A stretch of 64,000 nt of DNA from Georgenia subflava (GTDB taxonomy: Bacteria; Actinomycetota; Actinomycetes; Actinomycetales; Actinomycetaceae): contig NZ_VUKD01000003.1 in the NCBI RefSeq assembly GCF_009193155.1, positions 558,001 to 622,000 of the forward strand, given 5' to 3'. Made by a program: the position numbers and the translations under genes. The notes under the pieces were generated by a model. That model ran no database searches, was not told where the DNA came from, and saw only the letters and a program-made list of their open reading frames with translations. How positions within the stretch are numbered: position 1 is the first letter of the stretch; the number at the start of each line of letters is the position of its first letter. Shown here in pieces: positions 45,539-54,818 of the stretch.

Positions 45539-46555
45539 ATGCAAGGGCGCACCAGGCTGACTGACGTGGCCGAGCAGGCCGGCGTCAGCACCGCAACCGT
45601 GTCGCGGGTCCTCAACGCCAAGCCCGGCGTCGCCGGCGAGACCCGCCGCGCCGTCCTGGCCGCCCTGGACATGCTCGGCTACGAACGCCCCGACAAGCTG
45701 CGCTCCCGCTCCGCGGGCCTGGTCGGGCTGATCGTCCCCGAGCTGAGCAACCCGGTCTTCCCCGCCTTCGCCCAGGCCATCGAGTCCCTGCTCGCCACGG
45801 CCGGCCTGACCCCGCTGCTGTGCACCCAGTCGCCCGGCGGCACCACCGAGGACCAGTACGTCGACATGCTCCTCGAGCACGGCGTCGACGGCATCATCTT
45901 CGTCTCGGGCCTGCACGCCGACACCCACGCCGACCCGGCCCGCTACCAGCGGCTGCGCGACCTCGGTCTGCCGTTCGTGCTCATCAACGGGCACAACCCG
46001 GCCGTCGACGCGCCGTCGTTCTCCACGGACGAGATCGGCAGCATGGACCTCGCCGTGCGCCACCTCGCCTCCCAGGGCCACCGCAACATCGGCCTGGCCA
46101 TCGGGCCGGACCGCTTCGTCCCCGCCAAGCGCAAGCGCGAGGGCTTCGTGGAGGCCATGACCACCTACGTGGACGTGCACGACCCGCAGGTGGTCACCAC
46201 GCTCTACACCGTCGAGGGCGGTGTCAGCGCGACGACGACGCTGATGGACGCGGGCTGCACCGCCGTGATCTGCGGCTCCGACCTGATGGCGCTCGGCGCG
46301 GTCCGGGCCGCACGCTACCGCGGCCGCCGGGTGCCCGAGCACCTGTCGGTCATCGGCTACGACGACTCCACGCTCATCCCGTTCACCGACCCGCCGCTGA
46401 CCACGGTGCGCCAGCCGGTCGACGCCATGTGCCAGGCCGCCGTCACCACCCTCGCCGCGGAGATCGGCGGCGCGTCCGTGCCGCGCACCGAGCTGATCTT
46501 CGTCCCCGAGCTCATCGTGCGCGGGTCGACCGACGCGGCTCCCGTGACATTCTGA
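45539..46555 (+). CDS. LacI family transcriptional regulator (MalR-like)
   Basis: 338 residues. LacI helix-turn-helix and hinge at the N-terminus: RLTDVAEQAGVSTATVSRVLN, then LVGLIVPELSNPVFPAF opening the sugar-binding domain, with ICGSDLMALGAVRAAR and VIGYDDSTLIPFTDPPLTTV. Divergent from malE and followed by an alpha-glucosidase, so it most likely represses both in the absence of maltodextrin. ATG at 45539; AAGGT lies upstream at long spacing. Confidence 0.93.
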   Translation: MQGRTRLTDVAEQAGVSTATVSRVLNAKPGVAGETRRAVLAALDMLGYERPDKLRSRSAGLVGLIVPELSNPVFPAFAQAIESLLATAGLTPLLCTQSPGGTTEDQYVDMLLEHGVDGIIFVSGLHADTHADPARYQRLRDLGLPFVLINGHNPAVDAPSFSTDEIGSMDLAVRHLASQGHRNIGLAIGPDRFVPAKRKREGFVEAMTTYVDVHDPQVVTTLYTVEGGVSATTTLMDAGCTAVICGSDLMALGAVRAARYRGRRVPEHLSVIGYDDSTLIPFTDPPLTTVRQPVDAMCQAAVTTLAAEIGGASVPRTELIFVPELIVRGSTDAAPVTF

Positions 46556-46658
46556 CCCGTCGGCGCCGCCCGGACGCGGCCCGCGGGACGGACGTGCGTC
46601 GACGCCGTCCCCCGTGCCACCCTGGCCCACCAGCCCCAGCCACCGACGTAGGAGTGAA

Positions 46659-48464
46659 GTGACCGCGTCCCCGACCGCCGCGACGACCCCGCAGACCCTG
46701 CACGTACCCGCCCCTTCCGCTGCCGGGCAGTGGTGGCGCGACGCGGTGATCTACCAGGTGTACCCACGCTCCTTCGCCGACGGCGACGGCGACGGGATGG
46801 GCGACCTGCCCGGCATCACCGCGCGCCTGGACCACCTGGCGCGCCTGGGGGTGGACGCGCTGTGGCTCTCGCCCTTCTACCGCTCCCCCCAGGCCGACGG
46901 CGGCTACGACGTCGCCGACTACCGCGACGTCGACCCGCGCTTCGGCACGCTCGCCGACGCCGACGCGCTCATCGCGCGGGCGCACGAGCTCGGGCTGCGC
47001 GTGATCGTCGACCTGGTCCCCAACCACACCTCCGACGAGCACGAGTGGTTCCGTGCGGCCCTCGCGGCCGGCGCCGGGAGCCCCGAGCGGGCGCGCTACG
47101 TCTTCCGGGAGGGCGACGGCGAGACCGGTGAGGAGCCGCCCAACAACTGGGAGTCGATCTTCGGCGGTGCCGCGTGGACGCGCGTGCGCAACCGTCCGGA
47201 CGCCCCGGGCAGCGCGTGGGAGCACGACACCCAGTGGTACCTGCACCTCTTCGACACGTCCCAGCCGGACCTGAACTGGGAGAACCCGGCGGTCCGCGCG
47301 GAGATGGAGTCGGTGCTGCGCTTCTGGCTCGACCGCGGGGTCGACGGCTTCCGGGTCGACGTCGCCCACGGCCTGGTCAAGGCCGCCGGCCTGCCGGACT
47401 GGAGCGGCCACGTCACGATGGTCGAGGGCGCCGAGGAGGATCCCGACGCGCCGTCGGTCGAGCCCGACGGCACCGTCCACCACCACCGGCCGCCGATGTT
47501 CGACCAGGACGGGGTCCACGAGATCTACCGGTCCTGGAACCGGGTCCTGGCCGAGTACGACGGCGAGCGGGTGCTCGTGGCGGAGGCCTGGGTGGAGCCG
47601 GTGGAGCGGCTGGCCCGCTACGTGCGTGCGGACGAGATGCACCAGGCCTTCAACTTCGCGTTCCTCGTCAGTCCCTGGTCCGCGGCGGACCTGCGCCGCT
47701 GCATCGCCGCGTCGTACGAGGCCAACGACGCCGTCGGGGCGCCCACCACGTGGGTGCTGTCCAACCACGACGTCGTGCGGCACGCCTCCCGGCTCGGGCT
47801 GTCCCGCACCGGCAAGGGACCCAACGGCATCGGCGCGGAGGACCCGCAGCCGGACGTCGAGCTCGGCCTGGGCCGGGCGCGTGCCGCCACCCTGCTGATG
47901 CTCGGCCTGCCCGGTTCGGCCTACCTGTACCAGGGCGAGGAGCTCGGCCTGCCGGAGCACACCGCGCTGCCCGACGACGAGCGCGAGGACCCCGCCTTCT
48001 TCCGCACCCGCGGGGCCGAGAAGGGGCGCGACGGGTGCCGCGTGCCGCTGCCCTGGGAGGCGGCCGCACCGGCCTTCGGCTTCTCCGCCACGGGCGAGAG
48101 CTGGCTCCCCCAGCCCGCCGGTTGGGCCGAGTTCGCCGCCGACGCTCAGGACGGGGTCGAGGGCTCGACGCTCGAGCTGTACCGCGCGGCGCTGCGGCTG
48201 CGCCGCGAGCTGGGCCTCGGCTCCGGGTCGTTGACCACCGAGGCGGAGCACCGGGAGTCCACCAGCGTCGTCGCCGTGCGGAACGCCGCGGCGCACGACG
48301 AGCACGACGGACGGCCCGACGTGGTCGTGGTGACCAACCTCGGGCGCCGGTCACTGCCGGTGCCCGACGGGCACCGGGTGCTCATCGCCAGCGGCCCGCT
48401 CACCACCGGCCCGGACGGGAGCGTCCGCATCCCGGTCGACACCACCGCGTGGCTCGCGCGCTGA
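46659..48464 (+). CDS. GH13 alpha-glucosidase (oligo-1,6-glucosidase-like)
   Basis: 601 residues, cytoplasmic. GH13 regions: DAVIYQVYPRSFADGDGDG, VDLVPNHTSDEH, nucleophile Asp234 in GFRVDVAHG, acid/base Glu309 in VLVAEAW and transition-state Asp371 in LSNHDVV; DUF3459-type C-terminal beta domain. Cleaves maltose or maltodextrin taken up by the neighbouring importer; alpha-1,4 versus alpha-1,6 preference is not decided here. GTG at 46659 has AGGAG at 5-nt spacing. Lies 103 nt after the LacI gene and is probably co-transcribed. Confidence 0.93.
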   Translation: MTASPTAATTPQTLHVPAPSAAGQWWRDAVIYQVYPRSFADGDGDGMGDLPGITARLDHLARLGVDALWLSPFYRSPQADGGYDVADYRDVDPRFGTLADADALIARAHELGLRVIVDLVPNHTSDEHEWFRAALAAGAGSPERARYVFREGDGETGEEPPNNWESIFGGAAWTRVRNRPDAPGSAWEHDTQWYLHLFDTSQPDLNWENPAVRAEMESVLRFWLDRGVDGFRVDVAHGLVKAAGLPDWSGHVTMVEGAEEDPDAPSVEPDGTVHHHRPPMFDQDGVHEIYRSWNRVLAEYDGERVLVAEAWVEPVERLARYVRADEMHQAFNFAFLVSPWSAADLRRCIAASYEANDAVGAPTTWVLSNHDVVRHASRLGLSRTGKGPNGIGAEDPQPDVELGLGRARAATLLMLGLPGSAYLYQGEELGLPEHTALPDDEREDPAFFRTRGAEKGRDGCRVPLPWEAAAPAFGFSATGESWLPQPAGWAEFAADAQDGVEGSTLELYRAALRLRRELGLGSGSLTTEAEHRESTSVVAVRNAAAHDEHDGRPDVVVVTNLGRRSLPVPDGHRVLIASGPLTTGPDGSVRIPVDTTAWLAR

Positions 48465-48525
48465 CCCCGCCCCGGTGAGGGTTGCGCGCTGATCCCGCGC
48501 CGGGACCGGTTGCCCGCCCCGACGG

Positions 48526-48565
48526 GGTCGCTGAAGTGGTCGGTATAGCAGCCATCTGAGCGACC
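48526..48565. repeat. 40-bp imperfect palindrome
   Basis: Outer arms GGTCGCT (48526-48532) and AGCGACC (48559-48565) pair perfectly; inner GTGG pairs with CCAT. Lies in the 198-bp gap between the convergent alpha-glucosidase and dusB genes. Could be a bidirectional terminator, but its AT-containing loop (CGGTATAG) and imperfect inner stem also fit a dispersed palindromic repeat. Confidence 0.6.
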
Positions 48566-48662
48566 TCGTGGGCGGCGCCCACCGGTGACGCAGCAGGCGG
48601 CGGATCCAGTGATGCGTCCCCTGAAGCCAGCCGCGCGGAGGACCGCTCAGCCGCCGCAGACG

Positions 48663-49874
48663 TCAGCCGCCGGAGACCGAGAGCTCGGCCTGGGCCAGCA
48701 TCGCCCGCAGCTCGGCGTCCATCTCCCGGGACGAGAGCCACCCGTCGGGCAGGTGCGGCTGCTTGGGCGTGCCGGCCCGTCCGCGCGGCCCCTCGGCGCC
48801 CTCCCCGGGGTAGGGCTGGTCCAGGTCGAGCGCGGCCAGCCGCTCGTCGAGCTCGGCTAGCGAGGAGACGAGTCCGAGGTCGTGGCGGGCCTCGCCGCCG
48901 ACCACGTAGCCCTTGAGGTACCAGGACATGTGCTTGCGCATCTCCCGCAGCGCCCGCGCCTCCTCGCCGAAGTGCTCGACCATGAGCTCGGCGTGGCGCC
49001 GGACCACCGCCGCCACCTCGCGCAGCCCCGGCGTCACCCGCCGGTCGGAGTCGTGGGCGGCTGCCACCAGGTCGGTGAACAGCCACGGACGCCCCTGGCA
49101 GCCACGACCGACCACGACCCCGTCGCACCCCGTCACACGCATCATCTCGGCCGCGTCCTCGGCGGACCAGATGTCGCCGTTGCCGAGGACGGGCACCGTG
49201 GTGACTGCCTCCTTGAGGCGGGCGACGGTCTCCCACTGCGCCTCGCCCGAGTAGTGCTGGGCGGCGGTGCGCGCGTGCAGGGCGACGGCGGCCACGCCGG
49301 CCCGCTCGGCGAGGCGCCCGGCGTCGAGGTAGGTCAGGTGGTCGGCGTCGATGCCCATGCGCATCTTGACGGTGATCGGCACCTCGTGGTCGCGACCTGC
49401 CGAGGCCTCGCGCGCGGCGCCCACTGCCTGCGTGACGATGGCGTCGAAGAGCTCGCGCTTCCACGGCAGCGCGGCGCCGCCGCCCTTGCGGGTGACCTTG
49501 GGGACGGGGCAGCCGAAGTTCAGGTCGATGTGGTCGGCACGGTCCTCGGCCACCAGGATGCGCACCGCGGCGGCGATGGTGGCGGGGTCGACGCCGTACA
49601 GCTGGACCGAGCGGACCGGCTCGTCCGGGTCCGGGGTGATCATGCGCATCGTCTCTGGGGTGCGCTCCACCAGCGCACGGGAGGTGATCATCTCCGTCAC
49701 GTACAGCCCGGCGGGGGCGTGCCGTCCCGGCACGGAGAGGTCAGCGTCCTCGGGCAGACCGTCGAGGCCGGCCTCGCGGCACAGCCTGCGGAACGGTGGG
49801 TTCGTCACCCCCGCCATCGGGGCCAGGATCACGGGGCTGCCCAGGCTCACCTGGCCGATCTGGAGGGTCGTCAT
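48663..49874 (-). CDS. dusB: tRNA-dihydrouridine synthase B
   Basis: 403-residue FMN enzyme that reduces uridine in the tRNA D-loop. Motifs: VILAPMAGVTNPPFRRLCRE, LNFGCPVPKVTRKGGGAAL with the catalytic Cys, LHARTAAQHYSG, VLGNGDIWSAEDA, GRGCQGRPWLF. An insertion near residue 40 (GLPEDADLSVPGRHAP) and a C-terminal extension make it longer than the E. coli protein. ATG at 49874; GACAAT lies 6 nt upstream, consistent with a leaderless start. The longer frame to 50387 is not supported. Confidence 0.94.
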   Translation of the reverse strand: MTTLQIGQVSLGSPVILAPMAGVTNPPFRRLCREAGLDGLPEDADLSVPGRHAPAGLYVTEMITSRALVERTPETMRMITPDPDEPVRSVQLYGVDPATIAAAVRILVAEDRADHIDLNFGCPVPKVTRKGGGAALPWKRELFDAIVTQAVGAAREASAGRDHEVPITVKMRMGIDADHLTYLDAGRLAERAGVAAVALHARTAAQHYSGEAQWETVARLKEAVTTVPVLGNGDIWSAEDAAEMMRVTGCDGVVVGRGCQGRPWLFTDLVAAAHDSDRRVTPGLREVAAVVRRHAELMVEHFGEEARALREMRKHMSWYLKGYVVGGEARHDLGLVSSLAELDERLAALDLDQPYPGEGAEGPRGRAGTPKQPHLPDGWLSSREMDAELRAMLAQAELSVSGG

Positions 49875-50057
49875 CGGACCATTGTCCCTGCCGTGGCCGC
49901 CGGGGCGCAGCCGGCGTGGCTGTGAGATCGCGCGCTCGCGCCACCGGTGCCGCCGTGGCGGCGGTTCCGGTGGCCGGCCCCAGGGCGGAACCGAGCGGTG
50001 GCGATCCGGTGCACCATTCTCCTCCGGCCCGGACGGTGGCAGGACTATCTTTCCTGC

Positions 50058-51725
50058 ATGGACGGGGGCGCGACGCGGCGTAACGGTCTGATCCTGGCCG
50101 GGGCGCTGGGCCTCGTCGTGATCCTCGTCGTGGTGGGCGTGCTGGTGTGGGGGGTCCGCCGTGCCGACGCCCCGGAGCAGGCGGCCTCGGCCCCGGCGCC
50201 GACCAGTGCCGCAGCCTGCGACGCGCCGGTCGACGTCCGGGTCACCACGACGGCCGACTTCGCGCCCGTCGTCGAGACGGCGGCAGAGCGCCTCATGAGC
50301 GACGACGGCTGCACGACCTACACCGTCACCGCGGCCACCTCCGCCGACGCGGCAGAGCTGATCAGCACCGGCGCCGACGTGCCGCACGTGTGGATCCCGG
50401 ACTCCGACGTCTGGGTGGCACGGGTGAACCTCGACCGCGAGGAGCCTGCGCTCGTCGTCGGTCCCACGCTGGCCACCAGCCCCGTGGTCCTCGCCGTCCC
50501 GACCTCGATGGCGCGGTCGACGCGCATCACCGGCCCGCAGCCGTGGCAGGCCATCCTCACCGGCCCGCTCGAGCTGCGCCTCGCCGAGCCCGACGAGTCG
50601 ACCACGAGCCTGCTGCTGCTGTACTCGGCCAGCGCGGCCCTGGGTGCCACGCCCCAGGGCGAACAGCTTCTCGGCGCGCGGATCATCACGATGTCACGGC
50701 AGACCGCTCCGGAGGACGAGCTGCTCACCTGGGCGAGCACCGACGACGAGGGCGCACCCGCGCTCCCCGCCACCGAGCAGCAGATCCTGCGTCAGCGCGG
50801 CACGAACTCGGACACCCCCCTCGAGGCGGTCGTCCCGGCCGAGGCGGCCGCCGCGGTCACCTACTCGTGGGTGCCCATCCCCGGCCCGGACTTCGACGAC
50901 AGCATGCAGCTCGCCGTGTCCGAGCTCGAGGAGTCCCTCACCGGGGAGGCGGGCCAGGCGGACCGGGAGGAGGCAGGGTTCCGCGGGCCCGACGGCACGG
51001 AGATACCGGGCGGTGCGAGCCTCGCCACCGGCGCGGTGACCACGATGCCGGGCCCGTCAATCGATGCGGCGGAAGCCGTGGCGACGACCTGGAGCACCGT
51101 CTCCGTCGACATGCGCATGCTCGCGGTCATCGACGTCTCGGGATCGATGCTGCAGCCCGCCGGGGACCAGACCCGGATCGCCCTCGCGGGGGCCTCGGCC
51201 CAGACGGCTCTGAAGATCTTCCCGCCGACGTCCCAGGTGGGGCTCTGGATGTTCTCCACCGACCACCGCAACGGCAACGACTGGACGGAGCTCGCGCCGA
51301 TCGCCCCGCTCGCGGTCGACAGCGGCACCGGCACCCATCGCGACGCGCTGCTCGCCGCCGCCGCCACTCTGCCGATCCACACCCGCGGCGACACCGGTCT
51401 GTACGACACGGTGCTCGCCGCGTACCGGGAGGTCCAGGAGAACTACGAGCCCGGGTACGTCAACTCCGTCGTCCTGCTCACCGACGGGAGGAACGAGGAC
51501 GCGGTCGGCATCTCGCTCGACGAGCTGCTCGCGCAGCTGCAGGCCAGCGTCGAGCCGAGCAAGCCGATCCCGATCATCACCGTCGGCATGGGCCCCGGGA
51601 CCGACGAGGAGGTGCTCCGGCTCATCGCCGCGCAGACCGGCGGCCGCAGCTATCTCGCCCGCAACCCGGCGGACATCAGCACCGTGTTCGTCGACGCGCT
51701 GACGCACCGCTTCCGCGCCGGGTAG
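50058..51725 (+). CDS. Membrane-anchored substrate-binding/VWA domain chimera
   Basis: 555 residues. One membrane helix (about 11-32) anchors an extracytoplasmic region whose first 300 residues resemble a periplasmic solute-binding fold (VRVTTTADFAPVVETAAERL, DVPHVWIPDSDVWVAR, LATSPVVLAVPTSMA) and whose C-terminal 200 residues are a von Willebrand A domain with the MIDAS motif VIDVSGSM (Asp359). Proteins of this arrangement occur in actinobacteria without a known role. ATG at 50058 lies 6 nt after TATCTT (50046-50051), a leaderless arrangement. Confidence 0.85.
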   Translation: MDGGATRRNGLILAGALGLVVILVVVGVLVWGVRRADAPEQAASAPAPTSAAACDAPVDVRVTTTADFAPVVETAAERLMSDDGCTTYTVTAATSADAAELISTGADVPHVWIPDSDVWVARVNLDREEPALVVGPTLATSPVVLAVPTSMARSTRITGPQPWQAILTGPLELRLAEPDESTTSLLLLYSASAALGATPQGEQLLGARIITMSRQTAPEDELLTWASTDDEGAPALPATEQQILRQRGTNSDTPLEAVVPAEAAAAVTYSWVPIPGPDFDDSMQLAVSELEESLTGEAGQADREEAGFRGPDGTEIPGGASLATGAVTTMPGPSIDAAEAVATTWSTVSVDMRMLAVIDVSGSMLQPAGDQTRIALAGASAQTALKIFPPTSQVGLWMFSTDHRNGNDWTELAPIAPLAVDSGTGTHRDALLAAAATLPIHTRGDTGLYDTVLAAYREVQENYEPGYVNSVVLLTDGRNEDAVGISLDELLAQLQASVEPSKPIPIITVGMGPGTDEEVLRLIAAQTGGRSYLARNPADISTVFVDALTHRFRAG

Positions 51726-51740
51726 CCGGCCCCGACGGAT

Positions 51741-51765
51741 CGCTCCGGGGCACCACACCGGAGCG
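51741..51765 (+). terminator. Terminator after the VWA gene
   Basis: Perfect 8-bp stem CGCTCCGG / CCGGAGCG with a 9-nt loop, 16 nt after the stop codon. Confidence 0.6.
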
Positions 51766-51831
51766 GACACCGATCGAATCACCGGCACCGCCGCATACAC
51801 CGATCACGCCGCCGGCCACGGCGCGTACCGA

Positions 51832-53037
51832 TCACACCACCGGCACGGCCGTGGCCGTCGGCTCGGCGGACGCACCGCTGTCCCGACGGCCGGGGCGGCT
51901 CGTGCGCACCAGCGCGGCCGCGATACCGGTGGTCACCGGGATCGCCAGCACCAGCCCGATCGAGGAGACAAGGGTGCGCACGACCTCCTCGGCGATCTCG
52001 CCGGCCATGAGGGTGTCGAGCACCGCCCGGTCCATCAGCGCGGCGACCATCAGCATCGGCAGCGCGGTGCCGACGTACGCGAACGCCAGCGTGTAGACCG
52101 TCGAGGCGATGTGGTCGCGCCCGATCCGCATGCCCTGCGTGAACAGCCGCCGCCGGGGCACCGACGGGTTGGCGGCGTGGATCTCCCACACGGCCGACGC
52201 CTGCGTGATGGTGACGTCGTTCAGCGCGCCCAGGCCGGCGATGACGATGCCGCAGAGCAGCAGGTCCGCGAGCGAGAGGTTGGGGAAGGTGCTGAGCAGG
52301 ATGAGCGAGTGCTCGGACGACGCGCCCGTGAGGTTGGCCGCCCGCGTGCCCCACGCGGCCAGCGCGACGGTGACGGCGAGTCCGACGAACGTGCCCAGCA
52401 GCGCCGTCGTCGTCCGGATCGAGACGCCGTGCGCGAGGTAGAGCGAGAGGAACATCATCGCCGAGGCACCGACCAGCGCGACGACGAGCGGCGACGCGCC
52501 GAGCATGATCGCCGGGAGCACGAAGACGACGATCACGGCGAGCGAGCCGCCGAGCCCGACCATCGCGGCGAGCCCGCGCCAGCGCGCCACGGCGAGCACC
52601 ACCACGGCGTACCCGAGCGCGAGGAGGCCGACCGGCGCCGTGCGCTCGAAGTCCCAGAACACGTAGGGGCTGCCCGTCCCCATCGCCTGCGGGCTGAACA
52701 TCAGGCGCACGGCGTCACCTACGCCCATCCCGTTGGCCATCGTCTCGGGCGGGACCTGGACCGGCACGACCTGCCCGGCGCCCGAGCCGGTGGCGAGCTC
52801 CACGCGCACCTGGCCCTGGGCGTCGTCGACGACCTCCACCACGGTGCCCGACTCGATCGTCATCCCGGTGCCGGCGAGCGGGACCGACCCGATCGGTGTC
52901 TCCCCGCGCGGCCACAGGGCGATCAGCCCGACGACCGTGGCCAGCAGCAGCGGGACGACGAGGGCGGTCAGGATCGTGCGGGCGCGCCGGGCCTCGGAGG
53001 GGGCCAGCTCGAGGTCGGCGGCGTGGGAGTGGCTCAC
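51832..53037 (-). CDS. YibE/F family membrane protein
   Basis: 401 residues. Cytoplasmic N-terminus, one helix (ILTALVVPLLLATVVGLIAL), an extracytoplasmic beta domain (GTVVEVVDDAQGQVRVELAT), then seven or so helices with the family segments GLGALNDVTITQASAVWE and GRDHIASTVYTLAFAYVG. Function unknown; some family members are linked to export or envelope maintenance. GTG at 53037 chosen because it gives a normal short N-terminus; GACCAT six bases upstream suggests a leaderless start. Confidence 0.88.
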   Translation of the reverse strand: MSHSHAADLELAPSEARRARTILTALVVPLLLATVVGLIALWPRGETPIGSVPLAGTGMTIESGTVVEVVDDAQGQVRVELATGSGAGQVVPVQVPPETMANGMGVGDAVRLMFSPQAMGTGSPYVFWDFERTAPVGLLALGYAVVVLAVARWRGLAAMVGLGGSLAVIVVFVLPAIMLGASPLVVALVGASAMMFLSLYLAHGVSIRTTTALLGTFVGLAVTVALAAWGTRAANLTGASSEHSLILLSTFPNLSLADLLLCGIVIAGLGALNDVTITQASAVWEIHAANPSVPRRRLFTQGMRIGRDHIASTVYTLAFAYVGTALPMLMVAALMDRAVLDTLMAGEIAEEVVRTLVSSIGLVLAIPVTTGIAAALVRTSRPGRRDSGASAEPTATAVPVV

Positions 53038-53186
53038 CGTGCCATGGTCACCCGTCGGCCCGGGCGGGCCCGGGAGCCCACGCCGAGATGGCCGCACTCG
53101 GCGGGCCCGGGCGCGGCGACATCCCCTCGACGACTCCGGCCGCCGCGGCCCGGACGACGACGAGCTCCGCCGTCGTCGTCCGGGGG

Positions 53187-53239
53187 GTCAGCAGCCGATC
53201 AGCCGCTCGCGGGGGTGTCAGCAGCCGATCAGGCGCTCG
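53187..53239. repeat. Duplicated 3' end of glyS
   Basis: Two 23-bp copies of GTCAGCAGCCGATCAGSCGCTCG, at 53187-53209 and 53217-53239, differ at one base and are offset by 30 bp. The right copy encodes the glyS C-terminus and stop (RLIGC*); the left copy is the same text repeated downstream of the gene. Confidence 0.9.
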
Positions 53240-54603
53240 GCGAGGTAGCTGCGCACCTTGTCGAGGCCGATCCGCTCCTGGGCCATCGTGTCGCGCTCGC
53301 GCACCGTGACGGCCTGGTCCTCGAGGGAGTCGAAGTCGACGGTGATGCAGAACGGCGTGCCGATCTCGTCCTGTCGGCGGTAGCGCCGCCCGACGGCACC
53401 GGCGTCGTCGAAGTCGACGTTCCAGTACTGGCGCAGCTCGGCGGCGAGGTCCTTCGCCACCGGGGAGAGCTGCTCGTTGCGCGACAGGGGCAGCACCGCC
53501 GCCTTGACCGGCGAGAGCCGCGGGTCGAGCTTGAGCACGGTGCGCTTGTCGACCCCGCCCTTGGTGTTCGGGGCCTCGTCCTCGGTGTAGGCCTCGACGA
53601 GGAACGCCATGAGAGAGCGGGTCAGGCCCGCTGCTGGCTCGATGACGTAGGGCACCCAGCGCTCGTTCTTGCCCTGGTCGAAGTAGCTGAGGTCCTGGCC
53701 CGAGTGCTCAGTGTGGGTGGCCAGGTCGAAGTCGGTTCGGTTGGCGATGCCCTCGAGCTCGCCCCACTCGCTGCCGGAGAAGCCGAAGCGGTACTCGATG
53801 TCGACGGTGCGCTTGGAGTAGTGGGAGAGCTTCTCCTGCGGGTGCTCGAAGTGGCGCAGGTTCTCGGCCGCGATGCCGAGGGACGTGTACCACTCGGTGC
53901 GCGCGTCGATCCAGTACTGGTGCCAGGTCTCGTCGGTGCCGGGCTCGACGAAGAACTCCATCTCCATCTGCTCGAACTCGCGGGTGCGGAAGATGAAGTT
54001 GCCGGGCGTGATCTCGTTGCGGAAGGACTTGCCGATCTGGCCGATGCCGAACGGCGGCTTCTTGCGGGCCGAGGTCATGACGTTGGCGAAGTTGACGAAG
54101 ATGCCCTGGGCCGTCTCCGGGCGGAGGTAGTGCAGGCCGGACTCGTCCTCGACCGGACCGAGGAAGGTCTTGAGCATCATGTTGAAGTCACGCGGCTCGG
54201 TCCACTGACCACGCGTGCCGCAGTTCGGGCACGCGATCTCGGCGAGGCCGCCCTCGGGGGCCCGGCCCTTCTTCTCCTCGAACTCCTCCTCCATCTGGTC
54301 GGCGCGGAAGCGCTTGTGGCAGGAGAGGCACTCGGTGAGCGGGTCGGTGAAGACGCCGACGTGGCCCGACGCCACCCACACCTGGCGCGGCAGGATCACC
54401 GACGAGTCGAGGCCGACGACGTCGTCGCGCGAGGTCACCATCGCGCGCCACCACTGGCGCTTGATGTTCTCCTTCAGCTCCACGCCCAACGGACCGTAGT
54501 CCCAGGCCGAGCGCGTGCCGCCGTAGATCTCCCCCGAGGGGAAGACGAAGCCGCGCCGCTTGGCGAGGTTGATGACGTTGTCCAGGCGTGAGGGGGTTGC
54601 CAC
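53218..54603 (-). CDS. glyS: Glycyl-tRNA synthetase, single-chain (alpha2) type
   Basis: 461 residues of class II synthetase. Motifs: [20 protein letters not shown] at the start, motif 2 [22 protein letters not shown], motif 3 [10 protein letters not shown]; zinc-type cysteines in LSCHKRF and [12 protein letters not shown]-terminal anticodon-binding domain ends [13 protein letters not shown] at 54603. No T-box is visible upstream. Confidence 0.96.
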   Translation of the reverse strand: MATPSRLDNVINLAKRRGFVFPSGEIYGGTRSAWDYGPLGVELKENIKRQWWRAMVTSRDDVVGLDSSVILPRQVWVASGHVGVFTDPLTECLSCHKRFRADQMEEEFEEKKGRAPEGGLAEIACPNCGTRGQWTEPRDFNMMLKTFLGPVEDESGLHYLRPETAQGIFVNFANVMTSARKKPPFGIGQIGKSFRNEITPGNFIFRTREFEQMEMEFFVEPGTDETWHQYWIDARTEWYTSLGIAAENLRHFEHPQEKLSHYSKRTVDIEYRFGFSGSEWGELEGIANRTDFDLATHTEHSGQDLSYFDQGKNERWVPYVIEPAAGLTRSLMAFLVEAYTEDEAPNTKGGVDKRTVLKLDPRLSPVKAAVLPLSRNEQLSPVAKDLAAELRQYWNVDFDDAGAVGRRYRRQDEIGTPFCITVDFDSLEDQAVTVRERDTMAQERIGLDKVRSYLAERLIGC

Positions 54604-54780
54604 TTGTCGACTCCAGGTGCTCGGTGCTGACCCGCACCTGGCTGGTGCGGGCGGCAGCGCCGGGCGCCGTCGGGTGACGGCGGTCCGCGCGCTGCGGGGA
54701 CCAACCTACCCATGCCGGACGCCGGGGCCGATCCGGGCCGCTGGGCGGACCGCCCGTGAGGTGGCTCACCGCACGCTCAG

Positions 54781-54818
54781 TTGACACTCATTCTCAGGTG
54801 CAATGAGAATGATCCTCA
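54781..54818 (+). promoter_or_regulatory. znuA promoter with overlapping Zur box
   Basis: -35 TTGACA (54781-54786), 18-bp spacer, -10 GAGAAT (54805-54810), 7 nt before the ATG at 54818. The 15-bp palindrome TGAGAATGATCCTCA (54804-54818) fits the actinobacterial Zur consensus (TGAxAATxATTxTCA-like) and covers the -10 box and start. A second, weaker half-match TGACACTCATTCTCA lies at 54782-54796. Confidence 0.75.
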
